Shown: positions 35,607-47,564, counted from the stretch's first letter. The stretch is 64,000 bases of DNA from Gonocerus acuteangulatus (GCA_946811695.1 OX328124.1:25856626-25920625), one strand, 5' to 3'. The notes: a model not told the origin generated them from the letters alone. Numbers and translations: made by a program.

Positions 35607-35965
35607 TACATATTAAAAAAAAAATCAGTCCCGTAACAGGCCACAAGGGCCCAGAGGGGCAGATACTGTAGAGGTATCTGATTCTTGACCGTACGGCACA
35701 CTAGGGAGATAGTGTGGTCAACACTATGCTCCGGCCGCCTGATTTTCCCCTTGGCCGCTTCGACTGCTAGAGTCATTAGCACCCAAGGTACCCATTATTA
35801 ATTAAATTAATTAAAGGCTGGGTGAGCCTAGGGACGATCTGGGACCCCAAATCCAACCCTCGAACGGCAGCACTAGAAGAAAAAATCTTTAGTGCGCGCT
35901 CGGGTTTTGAACCTGGTCCTCCAGTTCATTAGTCGAGTGCTCTACCACTGAGCTAACCTCGCCCC

Positions 35966-35967
<2 letters not shown>
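35607..35967 (-). mobile_element. tRNA-derived SINE, family 2 (copy 1)
   Basis: Minus strand head: GGGGGCGAGGTTAGCTCAGT (A box) and GACCAGGTTCAAAACCC (B box). A 250-base body is shared with 50236-50573 (GGGTACCTTGGGTGCTAATG, GGCGGCCGGAGCATAGT, GTGGCCTGTTA). It ends in an A-run followed by TA-rich sequence. Its head abuts (TA)n and its tail abuts the Helitron terminus. Confidence 0.85.
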
Positions 35968-36032
<65 letters not shown>

Positions 36033-36036
36033 GTAA
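35968..36036. repeat. (TA)n microsatellite
   Basis: TA array with few interruptions, next to the SINE head. Confidence 0.95.
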
Positions 36037-36844
36037 ATATATACATAACGGTTTAACCACCGTTATTTTTGTTATTTAAAGCTCTGTAATATGGGTTTTT
36101 GTAGCCGGCACGCGCGGTTAATGGGTAGATCTACTTAGCGGTTTTCCTTCCTAGAAAAGAGGAGGAGAATATGGTAAAAGACGAAGGTTTTGCACGTTAA
36201 TAACCGATAATCTCTTAAATCCTGTGGACTTAATATTAGTAAATAAGCAGAGAAGTCCAAGAACGCAGAATTTGTCTTAGTTTCCCCATTCAAAATGAGT
36301 CTTCAGATCGGAACACGACAGACGATAAAGAAGTTCGTTACAAATGACAGAAAGCATTCCCCCGAGAAGGGGTTTTGACTTATGCTACAATTACTTCTCC
36401 ACTGGCGGTGGTAATTGGACGCGCTCCTGGGGCAGCCCCTTATCTAAAAAAAGCCCATTTAGTGGTGTCACTCATAAAAGCCATCCGAAAAGTTTAAATC
36501 TTTGTTATAAGACTTTTTAGATGGTCGGAGGGTGAAGTTTTAGCTGGATTATATCCTACCAAGCCAGCGGGTTTTCCACGCTGAGCCGCCCTCCAAATAT
36601 TTTTCTCATGAAATAAGTAAACGTTTTTAAATAGCCCTATTACGGGCGACCCTTCCCAAGCCAAGGGGCGGTTTAATTTCATTTTAAAGTCCGTCTCTGT
36701 CCTCGTTACCTAACCTCTTTCAACGAGCACATATTCTTTTTCCTCGCTAAACATAACTTGAGTTTCCACAAGATTACAATATTAAAGCGATATTTGATTA
36801 CTTAATCTATTGTTATTTACAAGTCTACTATCCATTTGTCTGTC
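36037..36844. other. No recognisable feature
   Basis: A minus frame of 62 codons (36682-36494) lies in a slightly GC-richer patch but shows no known motif. Confidence 0.4.
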
Positions 36845-37320
36845 CTATCATCGCCCAGCCCAAACCACATGACAAAAAGATTTGAAAGTTTGCATGGACA
36901 CTCCCTTTAGGATGTAAACACTTGCTAAGAAAGGTTTTTTTGATATTCAAATTTTTAAGTTCTTTTAGAGGGGTTTGAATTTTTAGTTGGTTTTAAAGAG
37001 AGCATGCACGCCTAGGCAGCATGCGTTCATAGGACGGTAAATGGTCAGCTGTTACCGTACTGTATCTATTTCATAATATTATTTTTATTCACGGTTCATT
37101 TCAACTATGATGGTAGACCTTGAATTACTAGAAATAAACTGTGATTTTTTCCCCTCACAGAGTTTACGCTATACCTGGTGATGGTCTATCCGAGGTAATA
37201 ACATCCCGAACCCTTCAGAATCCCCTGTCAGAACACTTCTCGGTAATGCTCGCAAATATAATCAGTGTTTCCAAATGACATCTTGGAAACATTAACTTTT
37301 AAATTTTAACGTACATTTAT
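36845..37320 (+). mobile_element. Helitron-derived segment, N-terminal coding region relic (copy 2)
   Basis: Inverted copy of 10565-11020, with shared words CATCGCCCAGCCC, GGTCAGCTGTTACCGTA, CGCTATACCTGGTGATGG and GTGTTTCCAAATGACAT. The plus-strand reading corresponds to the minus reading of copy 1. The two copies end at the same places, so the segment boundaries are real. Confidence 0.5.
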
Positions 37321-37599
37321 TATTGACAACGAATTTTAACCTGTACTGGTCAAACTGCTGTTACTGGTAACCTATAGATAACGGGTAATCTCTACGTTAT
37401 CTGTTTGTTAACTTTGGTTCGTAGCGGCCCAGTGTCAAGAAACATTTAGACTTTGATTACTGATCAATTGATGAATAATATATAGTATGGTAGGAACCGT
37501 GCTATAATAAACTGCTCACAATTATATTGTAGCTTTAATTTTGATGATTCATCATTTAACGAACTTAATTGGACTAAACAAATGGCGTGAAAACCATAT
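37321..37599. other. No recognisable feature
   Basis: Unassigned; may be Helitron interior because a Helitron terminus follows. Confidence 0.35.
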
Positions 37600-37687
37600 A
37601 AGTTTATCGCTCTGAATAAACTGTATCTTATCTTTAACGCGATTTAATAACTACTTATCTGCCGCGACGAAGCACGGGTATTCTACT
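37600..37687 (+). mobile_element. Helitron 3' terminus
   Basis: CCGCGACGAAGCACGGGTAT followed by TCTACTAGT. The CCGCG/GCACGGG hairpin region and terminal CTAG followed by T are the standard Helitron 3' end. (TA)n follows immediately. The element body to the left is uncertain; 36845-37320 may belong to it. Confidence 0.65.
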
Positions 37688-37751
37688 AGTATATATATAC
37701 ATATATATACACATATATATATATATACATATATATATATACATATAAACA
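37688..37751. repeat. (TA)n with CA interruptions
   Basis: Interrupted TA array starting at the Helitron end. Confidence 0.9.
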
Positions 37752-38336
37752 TACATACATATTTAAGGCCTACAACAATGCTAAAATACTTTGACAAAAA
37801 CATCATATCTTGTTTGATCCAATGAATCCCATCACCCTTGAACATTGCCAACCTTTCTCAAAATCCATGATGGAAAAGGGATGACACAAAAGGCAAAATA
37901 TTATGAATTTCTAGTATAAACCTTGCAAACCACACTAAATATATATAAACCTTACTATACAGTACTCAGATATAAATGTATCGAAATTAGCTAAGATGAC
38001 ACAGTGCCTGAGAGTTGTGTCTTCTTGTTAGCAACAACAGTAAAATGTGCACCAATAAAGGAGCTAGCGAATAAATAAATATGCAAATCAGAAGTTTTTA
38101 GAACGGAGATGAAATAAAACCGCTCATAAACTGCCTTACGATGCCAAAGCATTCCTCAAGTACCATTAAGAATTCAATGCATTTCCAGGGGAAGGAGGAA
38201 AGCAATTATCCATTTTATAATAAACATTAAATTTATTGTCAAACAGTGTTTTTTGAATGAAAGAATGTAGAAATTGATGAGACTACTAAAACTTGACCGC
38301 GGATTTTATGAGGCGAAACCTCCTAAAATTCCTTAC

Positions 38337-38337
<1 letters not shown>
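37752..38337. other. No recognisable feature
   Basis: AT-rich, nothing assignable. Confidence 0.4.

Positions 38338-38398
<61 letters not shown>
38338..38398. repeat. (TA)n microsatellite
   Basis: Pure array of about 60 bases, adjoining the Helitron Rep relic. Confidence 0.95.
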
Positions 38399-38400
<2 letters not shown>

Positions 38401-39060
38401 AGCTGACCCTACAAACGTTTTTTTGCCATATAAATTATTTCTAGTAAATATTTCGGCAGTCAAATAATAATCCCATACCTGTAAGCGTTGGATGAATGGT
38501 TTGGTAATGGTTTTAAGATTTTTATTTCTTCCTCGAATCACGATTTCTTGCGTAGCTGTACGGCCCCCAACCATGATTCCATTAACGTCATCAGCAATAG
38601 GTGCATTGAATGTACTCTCTAGATGGTTCTTTATCAGGATTGAAGACAATAGCGTCATCAGCAATAGGTGCATTGAATGTACTCTCTAGATGGTTCTTTA
38701 TCAGGATTGAAGACAATAGCGTCATCAGCAATAGGTGCATTGAATGTACTTTCTAGATGGTTCTTTATCAGGATTGAAGACAATAGCGTCATTGGCACTT
38801 TGTAATTTGTACATAAATAATTTCAACAATTCCTTCTGCTCAAACAATAGATCGTCCAGCTTACTGACGATGCGCCTGGCAAACCGTGAATTGAGGTTAA
38901 TGTAGCCCCAACGTGCATCCACGCGATTGGCGAGTGCGCTTTCGGAGTCCTCACCTCCCAAAAAGCCTTTGATTTTGAACGCTGAATTAAATTGTCAACC
39001 ATTTGCAGCATTATGATTAACTATTTCCTTTGCTCCGAACGATGGCCTTTGGAAACATGA
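38399..39060 (-). pseudogene. Helitron Rep N-terminal domain relic
   Basis: Minus strand, two frames joined across a duplication. Upstream part (38961-38725) reads RWGYINLNSRFARR, then LFMYKLQSANDAIVFNPDKE; the downstream part (38673-38399) reads STFNAPIADDVNGIMVGG, then QEIVIRGRNKNLKTI and WDYYL. The FNAP-x-x-D-D-V-x-x-I-x-V-G and R-x-I-V-I-x-x-R-x-x-x-L words match the Helitron_like_N domain that precedes the HUH Rep nuclease. A 67-bp triplication at the join breaks the frame, so it is dead. Confidence 0.7.
38587..38787. repeat. 67-bp tandem repeat, three units
   Basis: GTCATCAGCAATAGGTGCAT recurs at 38587, 38654 and 38721, and the unit edge again at 38788. The units are nearly identical, so amplification is recent relative to decay of the host gene. 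The length is not a multiple of three, so it disrupts the Helitron frame. Confidence 0.95.
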
Positions 39061-39111
39061 ATTGAATGTTGGAATTAACTTCAGATATTTCTCTTTGTGA
39101 AAAGACCATAT

Positions 39112-39276
39112 CGACCCTACCATGTCAAACTATTGAATATGAAAAGTATAGTTTTTAGATTTGAGACCTTGCTCTTGGATTGTGGACGATACGGCTTGTC
39201 GCAAATTGACGCAACTCTTAACTCCTTTATGAAAAAACCTTTAATGCTTTAAATAAAGTATCGAATAAGACCTTCC
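39112..39276 (+). mobile_element. Fragment of the CCCTACCATGTCAAAC MITE family
   Basis: Left part matches 62152-62320 (CCCTACCATGTCAAAC, TTGTGGACGATACGGCTTGT, AATAAAGTATCGAATAAGAC). The right terminus is absent. Confidence 0.7.
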
Positions 39277-40216
39277 AGAACGGGACTCGGGAACTTCCTC
39301 AGGCTGGACTCGTACCCACATCTACCGCATAAGAATTTAGTGTCCAGAATGTACAATGAAGAATATTGAAATCCTGTGGTAATTAATACATTAGTAAAAC
39401 CATATTATCTATACTAAAGGATCATTGGTAATTTGTAAAAAATTCTTCGAAGAATCTGAAAGTATATTCTGTCTTTCTCGGAAAGGACACATTATGTTTT
39501 GGGAAATGTTATTCTCTCTGTGTTTATAGAAAAGAGTTCCATGTTTATACATTCGAGAGAGTGCTTCAAATGGAAGGCCTCGCTTATTTACCTTTGCTGT
39601 CTGGGTGTTCCAGGTGGTGGGGTTCTACTGTTTCCGGATTAGCTGTTAGTTTGTGTTTTGTGTTCGTGTGCCCATGTCCATTTCTCTCGTCGCCCTAACT
39701 CGCATTTCGTTTTTCCAGGCTGTGTTGTGTGTTTATGTTGTTCGCACTTGCTGTTGTGTTTTCACATACCTTTGGATATATTCGTGATTGTTTACTGCAG
39801 AAAAAAAAAACAAGGTAAAATTAGTCCTCTAAAACATAACGAGTGAATAAATTGGGTGCATGGCTTGGATACAGAAGTGATTCCGCGAACGTGATACAAG
39901 AAACTTGCAACAACATCAATAATGAGAAGTAGGAAGTGAATTTTTACTGATAATACTTAATTAGTCTTTCTAGAATACTTTAAATTGCATGACAAGTTTA
40001 AGTAACAAAAAGTCTGAAAATATTCAGATTAATTCTACTGATTGAATTACAAGAAAACATGAATGTGCGCATGATAAGATTCAGTAAAAGAATCAGAATA
40101 TGATTTGAAATGTTTTTGAAGTATTTTACTGCGAATATGGTGAAATATGTGGCAGTATATACAGAATAAATATGGCAGAATAAAGATTCCCTCAATGTTT
40201 TAACAACAATAACAAT
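39277..40216. other. No recognisable feature
   Basis: AT-rich; a GC-richer patch at 39590-39740 has a 62-codon plus frame without motif. Confidence 0.4.
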
Positions 40217-40415
40217 TTTGCCAACGGCCATAGTCACGTTGAATGCACCGGTTCCCGTAGATCACCGAGGTTAAGCAACGTCAGGCGTGGTCAGTACCTG
40301 AATGGGTTACCGACCACGTGCTGTTGGCATTATAAAAGGGTTGCAACCTTTAGATAGCCCGGCTCTAATAGCCAAATAGTTGATGCGCTATTAAAAACGA
40401 AAAAAAAAAAAAATA
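40217..40415 (+). mobile_element. 5S rRNA-derived SINE, full length
   Basis: GCCAACGGCCATAGTCACGT start, 5S box regions with a few substitutions, SINE body (CAACCTTTAGATAGCCCGG) and a short A-tail. Flanking AATAACAATTTT and AATAATAATTTT may be a target duplication with one mismatch. More substitutions than the other copies suggest it is older. Confidence 0.85.
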
Positions 40416-40703
40416 ATAATTTTAATGAGACTTTTCGTTGTTGACGTTAAATTTACATTGAGCTAAAGAGGGAACATGTGAAGTGAAAATTAATCTTATA
40501 AAAATTGCGAAGAATCTAGGCTGTGCTAAAATTCAGCATATTATTTAGGCTACAATAGTATCTATTTTCAATAATTTTCGACGTTTCATTTTGCAGTTTT
40601 ATAACTTTTTTACGGGCTTTAATATTCACTTATTTTGTAGTTATTTTTTTAATTATTTCTGACAGTATTATTAATGAAATCCTTTACTATTATGAAATCA
40701 TGT
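40416..40703. other. No recognisable feature
   Basis: Short AT-rich interval. Confidence 0.4.
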
Positions 40704-40975
40704 CATGGGTGTATATAGAAAATAATTTCGGGAGGGGCTGGGAAAACTCGGGGGGGGGGCTGCGACAATTTCCGGGGTATGGAATAATAAAAATTTAGAA
40801 CTTGGAATAGGTATAGGCAACTAAAACGCTATTACACGTAAAATAAAATATTTTTGTAAATAAGTGAGCTTATTTAATTTATTTTTAAGGGTTTTACGAC
40901 ACATTTTTACCATCAAATAAAAATTTCGGGGGGGGGGGCTGCAGCCCCGTCAGCCCCCCCTTATATACGCCCATG
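40704..40975. mobile_element. hAT-type MITE with G-runs and 8-bp target duplication
   Basis: Terminal CATGGGTGTATATA against TATATACGCCCATG (reverse complement with one change), flanked on both sides by AATCATGT (40696-40703, 40976-40983). An 8-bp duplication fits hAT elements. G-runs of 9-12 near the right end are followed by CTGCAGCCCC, giving strong local hairpins. A second, eroded copy lies at 54098-54340. Confidence 0.8.
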
Positions 40976-41003
40976 AATCATGTGCATAAATGTGTATACA
41001 TAC

Positions 41004-41009
<6 letters not shown>

Positions 41010-41051
<42 letters not shown>
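41010..41051. repeat. (TA)n microsatellite
   Basis: Pure array of about 42 bases. Confidence 0.95.
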
Positions 41052-41054
<3 letters not shown>

Positions 41055-41339
41055 CGTAATACCAACAGTACACATACAGCCAACTCGTTCCAATGGGGAA
41101 ATCTTGGCAAGAACCAAATCTTAATACGTTAGGCGAGATGAGGTGGTTCTATCAGAGATCTACGGTGCTGTTTATTTAATAATATATAATAGGCATAACT
41201 AAAAAGAGAAAAAAAAAATCAAATATTAAAATTTGAAACATTTTAATCTACATTATTTTGTATTTACTTTGATTTTATTAACTTTATTATTATTTTTTTC
41301 TACAATTGTTTATTTAATATATTTTTAGATTTTTTTCTA
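41052..41339. other. No recognisable feature
   Basis: Short AT-rich interval. Confidence 0.4.
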
Positions 41340-41596
41340 TCGCAGTAAAGGGGGGGGGGGGCTTAGCCCCCCCAGAATGAAAATTCATATTTTTTTTCGA
41401 TTAAGATAGAAAAATATTTTTTTTAGGCAAATTAATAGCAATAAGTTCTAATTAATGTATGTTCTTAGTTTATTAAATACTTCCAGGTGCCTGGTTATAA
41501 AAAATTGATTCTACACCCCGAGGCACGGCGGTAAGCCCATACTAAATTAGCCCCCCCCCCAGAAATGTTTGTCTAGAGCCGCCTATGGTTATTACA
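41340..41596. mobile_element. Possible second G-run MITE, poorly delimited
   Basis: A run of 11 G then CTTAGCCCCCCC near 41350, AT-rich interior, and GCCCCCCCCCC near 41550 followed by CTAGAGCCGCCTATGG. The layout resembles the 40704 element, but ends and duplication are not clear. Confidence 0.4.
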
Positions 41597-41799
41597 TAGA
41601 AAACAATCTAATCGGCAACAATGACTCGCGTGGTTGAATTGCTTTGATTGAAAAACCTTGAATGCAACAAGAAAAATAGAACGGCGGCTAAATTGTTTAA
41701 CAGTAAAATGAGATTACATATTTCAAGAGTTTCTATTCTTAGTTTATCATTTACTTTAAGATATAGGCACTCCTTTGAAGCAGTTGTTGGAAATCGGCT

Positions 41800-42016
41800 T
41801 TTAGCGTAAATATGCTTTAGCGATGACTAAACTGAGAAAAAAAAAAGTCTTCATCATAGATAAAATTCAAAGAAAATGTTTCTTGGGCATTATAAAGAGC
41901 ATCAATAATAATTTTTTAATGCTCTAATACTGTATGTTATACTGTACATGTCACAGGTTTGTCGGGTGAACCTAAAGCATATTTATGTTCCTGAGTTTGA
42001 GCAGAAGGCTCTAAAC
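41800..42016 (+). mobile_element. Element Z, copy with both ends
   Basis: Begins near TAAATATGCTTTAGCGATGA and ends CTAAAGCATATTTATGTTCC, then TGAGTTTGAGCAGAAGGCTC. The inverted word CATAAATATGCTTTAG / CTAAAGCATATTTATG marks the two ends of the family. No coding capacity. Class unknown. Confidence 0.7.
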
Positions 42017-42024
42017 AAAGTTAA

Positions 42025-42165
42025 TTTTAGCATAAATATGCTTTCAGACTAATCTGAAAAAAAAAAGTTACAAAAAAACGTTACAAAAATGTGTCACATA
42101 AAAGTGTCCTCTGGCGTTCGCGCATGCGCGGTGTCCATACGAAAAAGAAGACTGTATCTAATACA
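42025..42165 (+). mobile_element. Element Z, 5' part of a second copy
   Basis: Starts TTTTAGCATAAATATGCTTT and runs through CTGGCGTTCGCGCATGCGCG and GAAAAAGAAGACTGTAT. The 3' half is missing; the foldback element begins 260 bases later. Confidence 0.75.
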
Positions 42166-42420
42166 CTACATTCTTTTGTTATCAATTACCTGGATTTGCC
42201 GATATTCGACTTTCACAATTCAGGGATACACATTGTATAATGTATCATTTGCTTTAATTATATATAATAAAATATAAAATAAACCCTTTGTGATTCACCC
42301 GAAGTGCATGAAACACTTAGGGCAATCTGAAGTAATTTTGTAAAAAAAAAAACAATCCAAAAAAAGTGTCCTGTGTAAATAAAGTACCTAATATAAGAGA
42401 GAGTATCGTAATAAACTATA

Positions 42421-43965
42421 CAGGGTGTCCCACATTGAGGTGTCATAATTTTAAAGGTTTATTCTGTACCTCTTTTGTAGTTCAGGGACGCAGAAATGAG
42501 CGTCCTATCTCAACATGTAGCAGAGCTATTCAAACTTTTGTCTATTTTCAAAACTATTGGGTTTTCTTATGAAAAACAGTGTTTTCCGGATTTCTGGTCT
42601 ATGTTTAGTAAATGACGACCACATTTTTAGAATCTACATTAAAGTTCCAATAAGAAAAACCCATTATTGAAATGTTGTCATCTAAATTAGGGGCTACACT
42701 AAGAGCCATATAGATGTGAACTATTGTTATTAGGGTTTTCTTAACTCCTTCAATATTTTCTTAATCAGCTATTTGTAGACTTGGCGGTTTGCCTCCACCT
42801 CAAATGTTGCCTTATTTAATAAGCTTTAAAATGGTACCCTGTTGTTTTAAAAACAAAAATTATATAAGTCTATTTTTTTATGATTTCTAATTCAAAACCA
42901 ATACATTTGCTGAAGCTTGAAGAAGCCAACCTGAACACATTATTTAATTTCAAGCGAATATGGTGATGTCCATCCTTCCAACATTAGGTATACACACTTT
43001 TTGCTCAGATTAAGGATTAGGGGACACATGGGATTAGGGGAATGATGACAGAAGAACATATTTGAAATAATCACAATTATTGTTATTATTTTAACACAAT
43101 AAATACAGATCTTATATTTTTATACTTTGAGGGTCTTGTTTTATTAAATTTCTATTTTTAATTCTATTCTATTTAATAAAATTAGACACTAAAATTTCTG
43201 CTTATAAGTTATTGCTTATAAGTAACTGGGTTATTCATTATAAATTTATAATATTATAAATTGAAAAAACTCTCTCCTGCAAATATTTAGCGAAACAAAT
43301 AGATTTAAATGAAAATACTATTATACTACTCTTAAAAGTAGAAATTTCATAAAAAAAGAACCTGAAAGCATAAAAATATACCATATGTATTTATTATGTT
43401 AACAATAATTCTGATTATTTCCAAAATGTTCTTCTGTCATATTTCACCCTTTCCAAGGTATGCCCTAATCCTTAATCTGAGAAAAAACTCAGATTTTCTG
43501 TATACCTAATGTTGGAAGGATGGGACATCAACATATTCGCGTGAAATTAAATAATGTGTTCAGATTGGCTTCTTCAAGCTACAGCAAATGTATTGGTTTT
43601 GAATTAGAAATCATAAAAAAATAGACTTAAATAATTTTTGTTTTTAAAACAACAGGGTACTATTTTAAAGCTTATTAAATAAGGCAACTTTTGAGGAGGA
43701 GGCAAACCGCTAAGTCTACAAATAGCTGATTAAGAAAATATTAAAGGAGTTAAGAAAACCGTAATAACAATAGTTCACATCAATATGACTCTTACTATAG
43801 CTTTTAATTTACACGACAATATTCCAATAACTGGTGTTTCTTATTAGAAATTTAATGTAGATTCTAAAAATGTGGTTGTCATTTACGATACATAGACCAG
43901 AAATCCGGAAAACACAGGTTTTCATAAGAAAATTCAATAGTTTTGAAAATAGACAAAAGTTTAAC
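42421..43965. mobile_element. Foldback element A with mariner-like termini, right end truncated
   Basis: Left terminus CAGGGTGTCCCACATTGAGG preceded by TA (42419-42420). The left arm (about 42421-43150) is repeated inverted at about 43370-43965, with a roughly 220-base centre. The right arm stops short of the terminus by about 130 bases. CAGGGTGTCCC with TA flank fits mariner/Tc1-type termini. No ORF is visible, so it is a non-autonomous foldback. Confidence 0.8.
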
Positions 43966-44057
43966 AAAAGTGGTTATCACAGACCTGTATTGGCTATTAC
44001 ATCTGAGGATTGTAAAGAATAAAAAAATAAAGACAATTTTCACAATAGTTTATTTTA

Positions 44058-44146
44058 TTTTTATATAAAGTACTTTATATAGGTTTGCCGGGTGGAGCTA
44101 AAGCATATTTATGTTCCTGAATTTGTGCAGAAGGTTCTAAACGATT
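44058..44146 (+). mobile_element. Element Z, 3' end only
   Basis: CTAAAGCATATTTATGTTCC, then TGAATTTGTGCAGAAGGTTC, with the GGTTTGCCGGGTGGA block that precedes the Z end elsewhere. Confidence 0.75.
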
Positions 44147-44689
44147 TTTTTTTTTTAAATAATTGTAATTGGAAAGCCTTCATTAGCTCTGAGTATTAGT
44201 TTTACCTGTTGATATTGCATTCTCCCGTGACTCGCGTTAAGTCCATAAGGTTATGTAGAGTAACATTGGAATGGTGCATAATGCGGATTAGTTAGATGTA
44301 TGGACTATTGTGCGGTCTGTGAGAGCCGACGGGAGGATGTGGGCTAGCTCCCTAGCACGTCCTGCTTATTGTGTACACATGTGCCTAGGTAAGCCAGGGA
44401 CAGTATCTCCATCTATACATACATACATCAATCACTCTATGTACATGTATTATCACTAGGTCAGATTTACTATCTGGGCGTAGAGTATGCAAGCTGGCTC
44501 CGCATAAATTGCACTTTGAGTAATAAACATTGTTGTAGGAATTGCTGGCTGGTGGAAATATATGTTCAGAATAATGAAAATAAGTCCAAAATTTCCATAA
44601 TTATATTTTTTTCAAAATTTTGTATTGACTTAGCCCAATTTGATACATTCTTTTGAAAAACAAACTTAAAAATCTAGGATCAAATTTTT
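44147..44689. other. No recognisable feature
   Basis: GC-moderate stretch at 44230-44420 without ORF or repeat match in the window. Confidence 0.4.
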
Positions 44690-45245
44690 ATCTATACATA
44701 TAATAAAAATGTAACGGATCGCTGTCTGTACATGGAATATACATGAGAAAGAAATTGTATGGCCTTTATCAACGCACTAGTACCCAAAACAATGATAGAA
44801 TTTCGCTCTCTAGGTCCCAGACGAATGGTCTGATTTTGATGAAATTTGGTACAAAAATCTTTTGCCTAATTTAAAAGGTTAAGTTCGTTAACCAGCAGAA
44901 TCTGTCCACCGGAACATGGTTTTTGGAGCGAAATTCGCGCGAACAAAATCGTTCCACTTACTTTGTATGCTTGCAAGTACTCGTTTTACAGGTTTATTCT
45001 CCTAGAAAAGGCGATAGCATTAATCGTTTTCGAGAAAATTGGAAACATAGTTGTCGAAAGAAGTTTTTGGTTAGGGTACATAGAATCATTAAACATTTTC
45101 TGCATGTTTTAAATTCATATAAACAAAGATTTTTAAATGTTGGTTAGATTTGGAGTTAAAATATTTTATTAATAGACATGAAAAAAATTGGGAACTTCGT
45201 ATGTTTTCTTTAATATCTCTAAAACGGTTGAGAATCTTTTCTTTG
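44690..45245 (+). mobile_element. HINE internal fragment
   Basis: Contains GATTTTGATGAAATTTGGTA, AAGTTCGTTAACCAGCAGAA, GAGCGAAATTCGCGCG and TTTTCGAGAAAATTGGAAA blocks. Neither terminus is present. It passes into unrelated sequence at 45245. Confidence 0.7.
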
Positions 45246-46189
45246 TCTGTTAGTCTGTGCGGTAGTGGACGCTAATCTCAAAAAAACTGGTCCGATTTAG
45301 ATGTGGTTGTCACTAATATATGGAGGTACGCTTCACTTAACATTTAGTGTTTGTTTCATGTCGATCGGTTCATAAGTAGTTAAATAGTTATGACAATGTA
45401 AAGAAAAAAAAGTTGTGTGTATGGATTTCAGTCACCTAATACAAAAAAAGGGACAAAGGTCGCAAAAAAAACGCGTAACTCTGATTTTTCGGGGTGTTGT
45501 TCGGGACCACCCCAGAAGTGTGTACCCAATTTGTCAGCTTCGAAAGACCTGTGCTAACTGCGCAACAGTTGAAAAACATTAAAATTTTTGGACATTTTTT
45601 TGTTTTTTGCTTATAGCCCCTAAACCGTGCATCGTACTACAATTGGCATTCTTTGCTGTTTTAATGTAGATTACATTTAAAAACTTGTGGTGCTAAAACA
45701 AACTTTTTAGGTTTTGGAGGGATATGCAAGCCGGAATAATCATCTTACAAAATACTCTTGAGAATAAAAGTTATAGTAAATGTTATTAGCTTCAATTGAA
45801 GTGCAATTCGAAGTCTATAGGCGCAGTGGATGACTAGTTATCTTTAAAAACCAAACAACGTCCTTGTTTGTACTGGCTGAGCCTGGCCATAGCACGAACC
45901 ATTACAGCCCGTTTCAAACATTTTTGTTCTGTGTTGTATTACTTTTCGAGTGGACTAGGGGCTGGAGAAAGGGGTAGATGGAGGAGGGATAGTGGTGAAA
46001 CAGGGGGGGGGGGGAGGTTAAAAACCCAAGTTAAATTTTTTTATTTTTCCTTATTAAATAAAAACTACATAGATTTGAACTTTTTAAACGTTCTCATTTT
46101 CACATCTTCAACTTCAATTCAGTACTATTCTTTTCAAAGACATTTTTATGTAATTTTGATAAGTATTGTATTATTTTAATAAACGACAA
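45246..46189. other. Unassigned repeat-like sequence
   Basis: 45250-45420 has wording typical of arthropod repeat 3' regions (ACTGGTCCGATTTAGATGTG, CATGTCGATCGGTTCATAAG) and GTTGTGTGTATGGATTT as in the Helitron at 35340, so Helitron interior is possible. The rest, including a G-run at 46006-46016, is unassigned. Confidence 0.35.
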
Positions 46190-47159
46190 GTATTTCAATA
46201 ACTACTAGTGTTTATAATTATTTTTTTAATATTACATTACCCGAAACAACCAATTTAAATTGGTTGTTTTGGGTAATGTAATTAGACACTACAATTTCTG
46301 CTTATAAGGTGACTGGGTTATTCATTACAATCATTGTAAATTGTAAAGAAAAAACCGGGAAGACTCCAGGAATGAATAAGTGTAATTATTTCAAATGTGT
46401 TCTTTTATTGCTGTTTTATTAAATTTCTATTAAAAACAGAAATTTAATAAAACAAGACACTTACAGCATGAAAATATAATATCGGTATTTATTATGTTAA
46501 CAATAATTCCGATTATTTACAATAGGTTCTTCTGTCAACTTTCACACTCCTTAGTCTCCCCTAATCCTTAATCAGGGCAAAAAGTGTGTGTACGGAGTGT
46601 GGGAAGGGTGGGACATCACCATGATCGTGTGAAATTAAATAATGTGTTCAGATTGGTTTCTTCGCGCATAAGAATATTTATTGGTTTTGACTTAGAATTC
46701 AGAAAAAAGTAGAATTAAATAATTTTTTTCTGAAACAACGAGGTACCATTTTAAAGCTTATTGAATAAGGCAACTTTGAGGCCGGAGGCAAACCGCTAAG
46801 TCTACAAATAGCTGATTAAGAAAATATTGAATGAGTTAAGAAAACCCTAATAACAATAGTTCACATCTAAATGACTCTTACTATAGATTTTAATTTACAC
46901 GACAATATTTCAATAACGGGTGTTTCTTATTGGAAATTTAATGTAGATTCTAAAACTATGGTCGTCATTAACGGTACATAAACCAGAATTCCGGAAAACA
47001 CATTTTTTCATGAAAACCCCCAATAGTTTTGAAAATAGACAAATGTTTGAATAGCTCTGCAACATGTTGAGCTAGGGCGCTCATTTCTGCGTCCCTGAAC
47101 TACAAATGAGGTGCAGAATAAACCCTTAAAGTTGTGACATCTCATTGCGGGACACCCTG
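46190..47159. mobile_element. Foldback element B, left part truncated, right terminus intact
   Basis: The right arm (about 46440-47159) matches the left arm of element A reversed and ends GGGACACCCTG followed by TA (47160-47161). The left arm is present only in its inner 250 bases. A 20-base inner inverted repeat (ACCAATTTAAATTGGT region) lies at 46240-46275. Confidence 0.75.
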
Positions 47160-47224
47160 TATATTAGAAGAGGTAGGCCTGTATGTCACTAAAATATTTA
47201 GTTTTCTTTTTGGAAATTCGTTTA

Positions 47225-47455
47225 AAGCCTTCTGCTCAAATTGAGGAACATAAATACGAGTATGCTTTAGGTCCACCCGACAAACCTATGTAATGAACTG
47301 TATAACATCCAGTCTTCTTTTTCCTACATGGCCACCGCGCATGCACGAACGCTGGACACTTTTTTGTGACATTTTTTTGTAATGCTTTTAGGTAACATTT
47401 TTTTTCAGTTTAGTCATCGCTAAAGCATATTTATGCTAAAAAGACAGAGAGAAAG
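47225..47455 (-). mobile_element. Element Z, minus orientation
   Basis: Reverse of the family: GCCTTCTGCTCAAATTGAGG at the left, CACCGCGCATGCACGAACGC in the middle, CGCTAAAGCATATTTATGCT at the right. With the plus-oriented Z at 41800-42165 it brackets the foldback cluster in inverted orientation. Confidence 0.8.
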
Positions 47456-47564
47456 CACCATGCAAAGATTCTTTATTCAACAAATAAAAAAGCCTCGCTC
47501 CTAGACTTTGAAAACTAGCAAGGGACGCGAGGGCTGGGCTAATACCTGTGGAAATTTTGGTCCT

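Noticed and set aside
38582..38800. CRISPR array
   Set aside because: Units are 67-bp full tandem repeats with no variable spacers, in a eukaryotic Helitron relic.
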